This document shows, piece after piece, positions 8,701-15,636 of a DNA stretch of 37,019 nucleotides; the first letter of the stretch is position 1; each line of letters opens with the position of its first letter. The translations under genes and the position numbers were made by a program. This DNA comes from Bacteroidia bacterium (GTDB taxonomy: Bacteria; Bacteroidota; Bacteroidia; Chitinophagales; UBA2359): contig JAUHXA010000067.1 in assembly GCA_030427245.1 (NCBI GenBank), positions 1 through 37,019 on the forward strand, written 5' to 3'. The notes below the pieces were generated by a model that was not told the DNA's origin, did not search any database, and saw only the letters and a program-made list of their open reading frames with translations.

Positions 8701-8875
8701 GAGAATTATTGATATATTCTACTTCAATGCGTCCATCCAATTCGTGTTTTTTGTCGTTGAGAGTCACGTCAATTTCGTAGTTGACCCTTTGTTGCCAATC
8801 TTCGGATGATTGGGCATGAGATAAAAATGAACTGCAAAAAAATAGAATTATAAAAAGTAAGGTTGTTTGCTGCAT
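5798..8875 (-). CDS. Secreted M1-family zinc metallopeptidase with beta-rich C-terminal half
   Basis: This 1025-residue protein has signal peptide MQQTTLLFIILFFCSSFLSH, cleaved near AQS. The gluzincin motif is complete: H368-E369-V-G-H372, then exactly 18 residues, then E391 in WIDEGMNSYY. The exopeptidase-type motif appears as GAGSGMEYP (residues 341-348), corresponding to GAMEN. So this is a zinc aminopeptidase-like M1 enzyme acting outside the inner membrane. Residues from about 630 onward (FKLFGSLEDENHKQIFYTPM, then alternating short hydrophobic/aromatic strands to the end) look like outer-membrane beta-strands, so the catalytic part may be anchored at the outer membrane; this is inference. 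It lies 106 bases downstream of the anti-sigma-like gene on the same strand and could be the last gene of that unit. Confidence 0.85.
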   Translation of the reverse strand: MQQTTLLFIILFFCSSFLSHAQSSEDWQQRVNYEIDVTLNDKKHELDGRIEVEYINNSPDTLDFIYFHLWPNAYKNQSTAFAKQFLENGDADFYFSIEKDRGFIDQLKFKADDQKLKWEPDRQHKDIVKLILKEPVLPKDTVVISTPFRVKIPVTYSRLGHQGQAYQITQWYPKPAVYDQDGWHPMPYLDQGEFFSEFGKFDVEITLPTNYVVGATGMLQNEEELEWLTQKAKETAAKKSFSLWDDSFPASDTTYKTLQYIQDNVHDFAWFADKRYHVLKDEITLPHSGRKVTTWAMFTNEEANLWKNSLEYINGATLFYSKHLGDYPYGQVTGVQGGLGAGSGMEYPMVTVIGYAGDDTYLESVLVHEVGHNWFQAILASNERDEPWIDEGMNSYYEARYLEEKYPKLGNYDSLPSVNADNAGSNLGFSEFYASPYNYYWYLLYARQAKDQPITLHSEKLTNDNYGAIIYGKAALAMRYLEGYLGKSEFDRIMQKFYQLYEFKHVNTQDFRTLLEAESGKDFTWFFEELLNTTKTIDYKPNYIYRYGKNDAGERIHRVEVKNKSGEIAAPFSLTAFKGDSAIVTRWYEGFKGTRKVEFPALKYDKLRIDAGGYIPEINRRNNNYRFKGGKRDRPIQFKLFGSLEDENHKQIFYTPMLGFNKYDGLMLGAAFYNSLAPRKRVEYFAAPMFSLNASDIVGTANIQYHLLPKKGLAKRLTFGLDARRFTEANLSAFPKESAPPEVQQIDEDIQYLRLVPSATLTFRPKTPRSSVEKQLQFRHISMNRESFTQDTAFYNVERALKNNSYYINELSFSLKDKRRIHPYGFKVQMQQAKDFNLATAEVNYRLSYKGDKTDGLDVRLFGGYFLKNDAIGVVLTMSDSGTRDFVYDDYLFGRNESSGFFSQQVTVQHGGFKIPLGSVGFANEYLLAANFKSTLLSKLPVKAYFNLGYGKNSSSLIPWSEKTLVEGGLALVIVPDAFEIYLPLIYSDDFKKRLEINDVKLLQRVSFLLDIDGLNPVKLVRGAF

Positions 8876-8981
8876 TGTTGATGTTCATTGCTGTAAAGGC
8901 TTAGAGATTACACCTTTTTCGTTTCACTTCAAAGATGTCACCTCTTTTCCTTATCGTTTACTTGGTATCAAAACTGCAAAT

Positions 8982-9626
8982 TTAGTTAATTGCCATCAAA
9001 TCTTTTCTGATAAAAAACGAACCCATTGCCAAATCTTCTGCTGCTTTCAATTTCCAGTAATAGCGCCCTGCCTTCAAATCTTTAATATCAACTTCAAACT
9101 CTTGGGTATGAGTAGGAATCGTTTGTTCAATTAGGATAGTTTGTCGATTGTCTTCAATGCTAAATTGAAAATTTTGGTCAATGCGTTTTTTCAATTCAAA
9201 TTGTAAAAGGCCCTCTTTACAATCCAAACCATTTTTAGATTCAATTACTTCAATAGAATCACTTCGGCTGATACTCGCCAATATGGTTTCGTATTGGGGA
9301 ATAGGTAAGAAAGCCGCTGCTAATTGGTCTAAAAGCTCATTTCCTTTTTGCAATACCTTGTCTGTCAAATTCTTCAATGAGTTTGCTGAATTGTTTTTTG
9401 CAGTCCTTTCCGTTTGGAGTTGTTGTTCCAGATTTTGAAGGTTGGACAAGAACAATTCGTCACCTAAGCGATTCATGCTGTTCATAAACTTCTTGTGAAA
9501 GTTTACCTCTTGGGCAAAGTTTTCATCCTCTCGAAGCAATTGACCATATAGTTGTTGTTCTTTTGCAGTTAAAATTCCATCAATTTGGCGTTCTATCAAC
9601 TCTCTTTTTTGTTCATCACATAGCAT
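8982..9626 (-). CDS. Cysteine-free anti-sigma-like protein, module A
   Basis: This 214-residue soluble protein has no signal peptide or membrane helix. The N-terminus (KRELIERQIDGILTAKEQQL, then LLREDENFAQEVNFHKKF) follows the helical pattern of Bacteroidota anti-sigma N-termini (LIExYLxGxLsxEE...DPexxxEv), but without the zinc-binding His/Cys. The C-terminal ~110 residues (FLPIPQYETILASISRS ... GRYYWKLKAAEDLAMGSFFI) are a beta-rich domain shared with the paralogue at 29887-30507. The gene lies 33 bases after the ECF sigma gene and is probably co-transcribed with it, as expected for a sigma/anti-sigma pair. The anti-sigma role is inferred from position and N-terminus. It could also be an adaptor or CHAT substrate. 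Confidence 0.6.
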   Translation of the reverse strand: MLCDEQKRELIERQIDGILTAKEQQLYGQLLREDENFAQEVNFHKKFMNSMNRLGDELFLSNLQNLEQQLQTERTAKNNSANSLKNLTDKVLQKGNELLDQLAAAFLPIPQYETILASISRSDSIEVIESKNGLDCKEGLLQFELKKRIDQNFQFSIEDNRQTILIEQTIPTHTQEFEVDIKDLKAGRYYWKLKAAEDLAMGSFFIRKDLMAIN

Positions 9627-9659
9627 AATTTTTGTATTTATATTGGGTTAAGATTTTTA

Positions 9660-10238
9660 CTAACCAAACTTTTTCTCTACCAACTTTCTCAGACTCTTGA
9701 TACAGCGCCCCTTTTGAATACTGACTATATTGGCATTTTTATAGCCCATTTTTTGAGCAATAGTCGCTATTTTTTCCTGTTCATAATAAAAAAGGTACAA
9801 AATCGTGTAGCAGGGGTCGCTCATGTGCTTCAATGCTTTCAGTATAAAGGCTTCTTGTTGGTCTTTTGTCTTATCCCTAAAACTGGGAGTCACCACACTT
9901 TCTCCAATGTCGGGAACATCAGCCATGAAGTTTATCTTCACTTTTTTCTTACGCATCTGAGTGATGTATATTTTTTTACCGATGCTGAACAAATACCATT
10001 TCATAGAAGTGGTAAAATGCGTCAATTTTTCCGCTTTGATGTTTTTATACAAAGCCAATATACTTTCCTGAAAAACATCCAAAGCTTTCTCTTCGTCACA
10101 GTTGGTATTCCTTTTCAGCCACTCTACAAAGTCATCTCGATACGTTCTATAAATCATCTCAATAGCTTCTGTACTGCCCAATTTTATTTGAGCCAACCAC
10201 TCGTTTCTTTTCTGTTCGAGTTCAGATATTGCAGTCAT
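9660..10238 (-). CDS. ECF-type RNA polymerase sigma factor, module A
   Basis: This 192-residue protein shows region 2 (YRTYRDDFVEWLKRNTNCDE then KALDVFQESILALYKNI) and a C-terminal region 4 helix-turn-helix (EKIATIAQKMGYKNANIVSI, QKGRCIKSLRKLV). Size and two-domain layout fit ECF sigma factors. DVFQESI is the usual region 2 motif in Bacteroidota members. It sits between the TPR-CHAT gene (78 bases upstream) and the anti-sigma-like gene (33 bases downstream), all on the minus strand. A paralogue with the same partner lies at 30570-31136. Its target promoters are unknown. Confidence 0.85.
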   Translation of the reverse strand: MTAISELEQKRNEWLAQIKLGSTEAIEMIYRTYRDDFVEWLKRNTNCDEEKALDVFQESILALYKNIKAEKLTHFTTSMKWYLFSIGKKIYITQMRKKKVKINFMADVPDIGESVVTPSFRDKTKDQQEAFILKALKHMSDPCYTILYLFYYEQEKIATIAQKMGYKNANIVSIQKGRCIKSLRKLVEKKFG

Positions 10239-10316
10239 AAAAAATGCTCCGTTAATAATTAAGTCGTAAAATAGGGTAAAACATTAGCAGTTTTTCGAGG
10301 TTATTTTCATTTATTT

Positions 10317-13316
10317 TTATCCTTCGCCAATCAACACAAAGCCACACCAACTTTTCACCGTTGTATCTGCTTGCTTCAACAAGCGCAGTTTTGCCGTTCG
10401 CAATGCCAAAGCATAGTTTTGTTCTTCCTCCAAAATAGCTTCAAACAGATACTGCGTCAATTGACTGCTCGGTTTGTCGTATACTTTGAACAAAGTCGAA
10501 ATGATATTGGATGCACCCGAATACAAAAAACCTCGATGAAGTGCCATCATGCCTTCTCCTCTAACCAAACGCCCTACGCCACTATCGCAACTACTCAAAA
10601 CCACCAAATCGACAGATTTCAAATTCAGTTGATAAGTTTCTTCCATAGACAAAATACAGTCTTTGTTGGAAGCAGGAAGTAAGAAGCGAGAAGTAGGAGT
10701 TGAATCATCATGCGCTACCTCTTGCTTCTTACTCCCTGCATCTTGCTTCTCATCAAAAAACACCAACCCCGACAAAACCGTCTTTTCGTCGTTTACCAAG
10801 CCATGTGCTGCCACCAACAAGTAGCGGTAATGACTCGATGTCTGTTCAAAGCACTTTTTCGTTGCCGCTTCATGCAAGTAAGCTTTGGCGGTCAATCCTT
10901 TTTCTTCGAATAGCCGAGCAATGTTTTGCACTTCTATCTCCGAATAAGGTAGAGAAACCAATGAGTCGCCTTCTCTCATGACTTCGACATTTGCCTCGCT
11001 TTGATGGGTGATGTCATTGGAAAGTAGAGCATCGCCTGCGGGAGAACCATAAACAGGAGCAAAACCTCCAAAACTTTCTATGCAGTCATCTTGCTTCAAA
11101 GCAGCCTCTTTTTGATGCAAGTAGTGGAACAAACTGGCAGAATAATGGTAAGATACGGCTACATACTTTACCAAATACGCCAAGTCTGGATTAGAATGAA
11201 AAGCATTTTTGGGCTGATTTTTTCCTTGTGTTTTTGAAGGAATTGAGGATTTTTTTTGCCGAATGGAATAAGTGTTCGAGCTTCTTATCAAGGCTTCAAA
11301 AGGCAAATAATACAAAATGTTGTGGGGAATAATCAATAGGTGTTTCAGACTTGGCTCAAAATCCACCAAATCAATGAAGTAGTCTTCCACCGATTGCAGT
11401 AAAATTTTGTAGAGTTGAGTACCCAATATCACTTGTTTTTCAAAATCGTGGTGCTTGATGGATTGAAGGAAAGATTTTACCTTTTCGTCAAAATCTGCGG
11501 GCAAATCTTCTCTTACTATCTCAAAATCAGTTGCCGTCACTACAAAGATGGTTATTTCTTTTTCTCCCACAAAATAGTTCAACAGCACTTGGTTGTCGTT
11601 CAAAACAGATTGAAGCGCTGTCACCGTCACCGTTTGTGTATGGTACTTCAATTGAAAATATTCTGGATAGCGTTTTTTTAGTTCTTCCTTCAATTGAAGA
11701 TATGCCCGATGTGCTTCAAAAAAACTTTCCTGCCATTCCTCTAATTGCCGTTTTTCCGACTCGTCAAGTGTAGATTTGTCTTGCTTCAAATTTAGCTTTT
11801 GAATGTTCTTATCAAGCTGGGTAAGATGGGTTTGAAGTTCTTTTTCTTTTTCCAATAGCGTTGAAGAAATATTTGCGCTTGCCTTTGCCCCATTTTCTTG
11901 AATAGCATGCATCAGCACCCCTGCTTTCACGCTTTCGCAAAAATAGAACGCCCACTCATTGCCCTTTTTTCCCTTGATTTCCAGCAAATTTTCTTGAGCC
12001 TTCAAAGCCGCCTCCAATCCTTTCTCAAACAACTGCATATCCTGCACCGCCTGCTCTACTGAAAACTTGCTTTCGTCAAAATCATAACTCGTCCAGGCAT
12101 TGTTGTAGGTTTGACAAGCCAACAAATAGGTTTCAATGGCAAAGACCAAATCATGGCTTGCTCGTTCTGTTTCCAAAAAAGAGGAAAAAAACGCCTGCCC
12201 TTTTCCCTTCAAGGCTGTAATAGCATGATAAAGATTTGTAGAACGGACAGCAGGAGGCTGCAAGCTCAAATCGTGTTGAATGTCGCAGTTGGGATACAGG
12301 CTATTTAAGGCATTTTGATAAGACTGCTTTGCTGCGTCAAATGTACCTTTCTGCAAATACACCCTGCCCAAATTGTTGTACATCTGCCCGACCACAGGAT
12401 GTTTGTTTCCATAAAAAGAGAGGTACAACTCCAATGCTTGACTTAGATAAGAATGTGCTTCTTTCAACATTTTTCGCTCCAAATACACGTAGCCAATGTT
12501 TTGATAAGCAGACGCAACTACCACAGGTTCTTCTTTTGGATTTTGTGACTCCAATGCCAATTGAAAGTACTGTATGGCTTGGTCAAAATCGGCATCTGCT
12601 CTGGAGTGCATAGATTTCATGATGTAAATCACTCCAATGCGGATATAACTAATGGCTATGATTCGATGACTCGACGGATAGTGCTTCAAGACAAATTGAA
12701 GCGTTTTCTTTTGGTATTCAATAGCTTTTTGATAAGCTCCTTCTTCACCTGAGTAATAACGAGCGAGATGGGCATACGCCAAAAATCGGTAAAGGCTTTT
12801 GGGATGGTTTTCCGCAAGCGGCAATGCCAAAGACTTCTGCAAAAAAACCAAGGCTTGCTGCGTATCGTTTTGCTCCAAATAAAAATTACCCAATTGGGTA
12901 TATACCTCAGCCAACAGGTACAAGTTTGGTTGTGTAGTCGTCTGCAATAGCAAATCTAAGGCTTGGTGATAGGCATGAATGATGGCATCTGTATCTCCCT
13001 TAAAAGCCAATATCTTGGCACGACTAACGTATATATAGGCTCTGTAATCGCTGCTTTCCGCTAAGTCTTTGTAGAAGTCTTCTAGTTTTTGTAGCCATTC
13101 AATAGCGGCTTTTGCATCGCCTTGTGAGATGCAAAATTCCACTAAAAAACTTATGGCTTTTCCATACGAAGCCCATGCTTTGCTTTCTTCAAATTTTGCA
13201 GCCGCCTGCTCTGCCAACTGCAAAGAAATAGTTATATCCTTGTTCAGATAACTTTTCTCTGCCTCTGATAAATCCGCCTCAGCTTTTTTTAGACCTATAA
13301 TTTGTTCCTTATTCAT
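10317..13316 (-). CDS. TPR-CHAT caspase-like protein, module A
   Basis: This 999-residue cytoplasmic protein starts at ATG 13316 (an in-frame TTG at 13337 is less likely). Residues ~1-350 are tetratricopeptide repeats (for example TQLGNFYLEQNDTQQALVFL and NIGYVYLERKMLKEAHSYLS), followed by a helical linker. The C-terminal CHAT domain is of the caspase/separase-like clan CD type. The catalytic His is H838 in LLVAAHGLVND and the nucleophile C910 in VVLSSCDSGVG, followed by GEGMMALHRGFLYSGA. Both are intact, so protease activity is plausible. Between His and Cys a lysine/serine-rich insert (residues ~859-881) is encoded by a 25-bp inverted repeat. The gene lies upstream of an ECF sigma and an anti-sigma-like gene on the same strand. 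TPRs probably sense a partner; the substrate is unknown. Confidence 0.85.
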   Translation of the reverse strand: MNKEQIIGLKKAEADLSEAEKSYLNKDITISLQLAEQAAAKFEESKAWASYGKAISFLVEFCISQGDAKAAIEWLQKLEDFYKDLAESSDYRAYIYVSRAKILAFKGDTDAIIHAYHQALDLLLQTTTQPNLYLLAEVYTQLGNFYLEQNDTQQALVFLQKSLALPLAENHPKSLYRFLAYAHLARYYSGEEGAYQKAIEYQKKTLQFVLKHYPSSHRIIAISYIRIGVIYIMKSMHSRADADFDQAIQYFQLALESQNPKEEPVVVASAYQNIGYVYLERKMLKEAHSYLSQALELYLSFYGNKHPVVGQMYNNLGRVYLQKGTFDAAKQSYQNALNSLYPNCDIQHDLSLQPPAVRSTNLYHAITALKGKGQAFFSSFLETERASHDLVFAIETYLLACQTYNNAWTSYDFDESKFSVEQAVQDMQLFEKGLEAALKAQENLLEIKGKKGNEWAFYFCESVKAGVLMHAIQENGAKASANISSTLLEKEKELQTHLTQLDKNIQKLNLKQDKSTLDESEKRQLEEWQESFFEAHRAYLQLKEELKKRYPEYFQLKYHTQTVTVTALQSVLNDNQVLLNYFVGEKEITIFVVTATDFEIVREDLPADFDEKVKSFLQSIKHHDFEKQVILGTQLYKILLQSVEDYFIDLVDFEPSLKHLLIIPHNILYYLPFEALIRSSNTYSIRQKKSSIPSKTQGKNQPKNAFHSNPDLAYLVKYVAVSYHYSASLFHYLHQKEAALKQDDCIESFGGFAPVYGSPAGDALLSNDITHQSEANVEVMREGDSLVSLPYSEIEVQNIARLFEEKGLTAKAYLHEAATKKCFEQTSSHYRYLLVAAHGLVNDEKTVLSGLVFFDEKQDAGSKKQEVAHDDSTPTSRFLLPASNKDCILSMEETYQLNLKSVDLVVLSSCDSGVGRLVRGEGMMALHRGFLYSGASNIISTLFKVYDKPSSQLTQYLFEAILEEEQNYALALRTAKLRLLKQADTTVKSWCGFVLIGEG
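10672..10739. repeat. Inverted repeat inserted in-frame in the CHAT coding sequence
   Basis: Arms at 10672-10696 and 10715-10739 are imperfect 25-base inverted complements, rich in AAG/GAA (core AGTAAGAAGC) with an 18-base spacer. It lies between the codons for the catalytic His and Cys and encodes a polar insert (GSKKQEVAHDD...). Related AAG-rich sequences occur outside genes at 15577-15603 and 30544-30567, suggesting a dispersed repeat family. Confidence 0.7.
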
Positions 13317-13384
13317 TGAAAACAATCTTTTTACCAAACGAAGATAGAGAAAATTGAAGGAAAAATAGATTCACAAATAGGTTT

Positions 13385-13465
13385 CGGATACCTTACTGTA
13401 TAAGGTTGAAATGATACTTTGACATTTCAAACTACAAAAATAAATAGGGCAGGTATCCGATACCT
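13385..13465. promoter_or_regulatory. Cluster of short dyads, candidate operator upstream of CHAT module A
   Basis: AGGTATC-C-GATACCT (13451-13465) is a perfect seven-base dyad. ACCTTA-CTGTA-TAAGGT (13390-13406) is a second dyad. CGGATACC (13385-13392) is complementary to GGTATCCG (13452-13459). The cluster lies 70-150 bases before the CHAT start (minus strand), and a minus-strand -7-like TATTTTTG overlaps at 13435-13442. Regulator binding is inferred from symmetry only. Confidence 0.4.
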
Positions 13466-13620
13466 TTAATCAAACTTTCAAGTCTCATTTCAAAAAAAAA
13501 TGAAAAAAAACTTCAAAAAGCTGCTAATGTTTTGCCCAAAACAGCGACTGGTAATATGAACGCCCTTCATTACTATTTTTTCATAATATTGGTCTGCATA
13601 TTGACTGCTTATATAATTCA

Positions 13621-13700
13621 AACCCACCCCAACCCCTCCCAAGAGGGGATTTTCTCACTATGTACGAGATTCCCCTCTTGGGAGGGGGCAGGGGTGGGTT
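13621..13700. repeat. Long inverted repeat with 29-30 base arms
   Basis: Arms 13621-13649 and 13671-13700 are near-perfect inverted complements (AACCCACCCC ... AGAGGGGA versus TCCCCTCTTGGG ... GGGGTGGGTT) around a ~21-base loop. The C/G-rich arms stand out from the AT-rich surroundings. Elements of this wording are dispersed in many Bacteroidota genomes. It ends 51 bases before the beta-helix gene start, so it would form a strong hairpin in that leader. Confidence 0.85.
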
Positions 13701-13751
13701 ACGATATATTCCTGTTTAATACGAAGACCAAAAATAAGAAACACTTTTACC

Positions 13752-15443
13752 ATGCAGAAAAGCAACAACAACCAACAAATACCGTTATCCCCCTTCTTTT
13801 TTTCGATGATGCTATTCTTTTTATTGGCTGTCATCACTCCTTCAATCCATGCCCAAACCACCTATCACGTAAAACCCACAGGCAACGATGCCAATGATGG
13901 ACAGACTTGGGCAACCGCCTTTCAAACCCTGCAAACTGCTATCAATACGGCAAGTGCGGGGGATGCAATCTGGGTAGCCGAAGGAACATACCTTCCCACT
14001 GAAGATTCGGCAGGGAATACCAATCCTTCCGACGAACGCAATAAAGTATTTCATTTGAATGAGGACATAGAACTATTGGGCGGTTTTCCAAGCATTGGCA
14101 ATCCTACCATAGCAGACCGCAATTGGCAAATGCATTTGACGGTATTAGACGGAGAACTACAGGGAGATGCCAATAATGGCAACAATGCTTATACCATACT
14201 CTATCCCATCAATCGCACCAATGCCTGTACAATAGACGGTTTCACTATTCAAAATGCACAAGGTGTTAATGGCCAATCCCTTGAAAATGCACAAGGAGGA
14301 GGAATATTTCTGGAAGGGAGTAGTGCAACTGTGGTGAATTGCCGCTTTGTTAATATTGTTTCTATTATAGGCGGAGCAATTTATATTCGAAGTAGCCAAA
14401 ATGCTAGGTTTATCAATTGTGCTGTCTATAGAAATGTAGCGGAAGTAGGAGGAGCAGTATTTGGTAGAGAACATAGTACTGTTTTTACCAATTGCACTTT
14501 TTCTGGTAATGTAAGCTTGTTCTCCGATGGCATTTTTTCCTCATTTAGTCCCAGTCCTACCTTTACCAACTGTATTATCTGGGAAAATGATGGCACAATC
14601 ACTCAGCAAAATGGAGCAGATGCTTCTGTCAATTACAGCATCGTGCAAGGTGGGTGGACAGGTGCTGGCAGCAACAATCTCAATCAAGACCCTTTGTTTA
14701 TTGACCCGAACAGCAATAATTTTCGCATATCTGCTTGCTCACCCGCTATTGATGCAGGCGACAATACAGCCGACTTAGATGCAGGTGGCAGTGAGACGCA
14801 AACCATAAGCGACATTCTCTTTGATTTGGCACACAACGACCGTCAGGAAAATGGGACCATAGACATTGGCGCATTTGAGGATACAGGAAGTCTATTTTTG
14901 CAAGTCAATAGCCCAATTTGTTCGGGAGAGGAACTTCAATTGGGACCAGTAGCCAGTGACCAACTAAATTTTCAATGGTCTGGACCTCAGAATTTTACCA
15001 GTACCGAAGCCATGCCCACTATTCCCAATGTTTCGGAAGGTGCATCGGGTAACTACAATGTTACGGTAAGTGATGGATTGGGCTGTTCTGCTATAGGTGA
15101 ATTATCAGTAACTGTCAAAAGCTCGCCCGTGCCAAGCATTAGTGGTAAGACAGAATACTATGAATCCCAAAACAGCACTCTTTTAAATGCTGGGAATTGG
15201 TCGAGTTATAAATGGTCAAATGGTTTTACTACACAAACTATTGAAGCAGTAGAAGGTACATACACGGTGACGGTGACCAATACAAGCAACTGTACAGGCA
15301 TTGACCAAGTTTCTGTGATTCAGTTGAAGGATGTACCAACTCTCTCCCAATGGGGTTTGATTAATTTAGCTTTGTTATTGATGATTTGTGGTGTATTGGT
15401 CTTGATACAAGAAGAAAAAATGAATAAATGGAATTTGGTTTGA
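13752..15443 (+). CDS. Secreted right-handed beta-helix protein with Ig-like repeat and IPTL-type C-terminus
   Basis: This 563-residue protein has a signal peptide (hydrophobic FFFSMMLFFLLAVITPSIHA, cleaved near QTTYHV). Residues ~35-375 are a parallel beta-helix of the pectate-lyase fold: YHVKPTGNDANDGQTWATAF start, GGGIFLEGSSATVVNCRF and GGAIYIRSSQNARFINCAV rungs, ending in the typical TIDIGAFED. An SprB-like Ig/PKD segment follows, with one copy of the LNAGNWSSYKWSNG...GTYTVTVTN repeat shared with the kinase fusion and the giant adhesin. The end is VPTLSQWGLINLALLLM plus a hydrophobic stretch and basic tail, matching the IPTL-CTERM sorting signal rather than a T9SS domain. A surface polysaccharide-binding or adhesive role is likely; no catalytic residues were identified. 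Confidence 0.8.
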   Translation: MQKSNNNQQIPLSPFFFSMMLFFLLAVITPSIHAQTTYHVKPTGNDANDGQTWATAFQTLQTAINTASAGDAIWVAEGTYLPTEDSAGNTNPSDERNKVFHLNEDIELLGGFPSIGNPTIADRNWQMHLTVLDGELQGDANNGNNAYTILYPINRTNACTIDGFTIQNAQGVNGQSLENAQGGGIFLEGSSATVVNCRFVNIVSIIGGAIYIRSSQNARFINCAVYRNVAEVGGAVFGREHSTVFTNCTFSGNVSLFSDGIFSSFSPSPTFTNCIIWENDGTITQQNGADASVNYSIVQGGWTGAGSNNLNQDPLFIDPNSNNFRISACSPAIDAGDNTADLDAGGSETQTISDILFDLAHNDRQENGTIDIGAFEDTGSLFLQVNSPICSGEELQLGPVASDQLNFQWSGPQNFTSTEAMPTIPNVSEGASGNYNVTVSDGLGCSAIGELSVTVKSSPVPSISGKTEYYESQNSTLLNAGNWSSYKWSNGFTTQTIEAVEGTYTVTVTNTSNCTGIDQVSVIQLKDVPTLSQWGLINLALLLMICGVLVLIQEEKMNKWNLV

Positions 15444-15463
15444 AGTAACTGTAAAAATTGAAG

Positions 15464-15510
15464 CCCAAATTACTCTCATGTCTTTAGACTCTACACGCTC
15501 ATAATTTGGG
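15464..15510 (+). terminator. Possible hairpin terminator after the beta-helix gene
   Basis: CCCAAATTA (15464-15472) and TAATTTGGG (15502-15510) are exact inverted complements but with a 29-base loop and only a weak T-tract. This could be a terminator or another palindromic element. Confidence 0.35.
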
Positions 15511-15576
15511 TAATTCTATTGTGAAAACAATTATTTCCCTGGTTATGAATTTGATGGAAGAAGTGCCATTTTTTTA

Positions 15577-15603
15577 GAAAGCAGGAAGCAGAAAGTGAGA
15601 TTG
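15577..15603. repeat. AAG/GAA-rich dispersed repeat copy
   Basis: GAAAGCAGGAAGCAGAAAGT and following bases resemble the arm of the CHAT insert at 10672-10696 (GCAGGAAGTAAGAAGCGAGA). It lies in the gap between convergent genes. The similarity is short and purine-biased, so relatedness is tentative. Confidence 0.35.
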
Positions 15604-15636
15604 CTATTACATTCACATTCCTCTGTTATAAATAAA

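Larger units (their letters stand above)
13317..13751. other. Divergent control region between CHAT module A and beta-helix gene
   Basis: This 435-base stretch has no supported gene. It contains two small dyads at 13390-13406 and 13451-13465, a linking inverted pair at 13385-13392/13452-13459, and a long inverted repeat at 13621-13700. Open frames crossing it (for example starting near 13532) are broken up by the repeat and have no family resemblance. Confidence 0.6.

Noticed and set aside
13532-13897. Plus-strand 121-codon frame before the beta-helix gene
   Set aside because: It runs through the long inverted repeat and overlaps the true signal-peptide start at 13752 in another frame; the sequence is low complexity.
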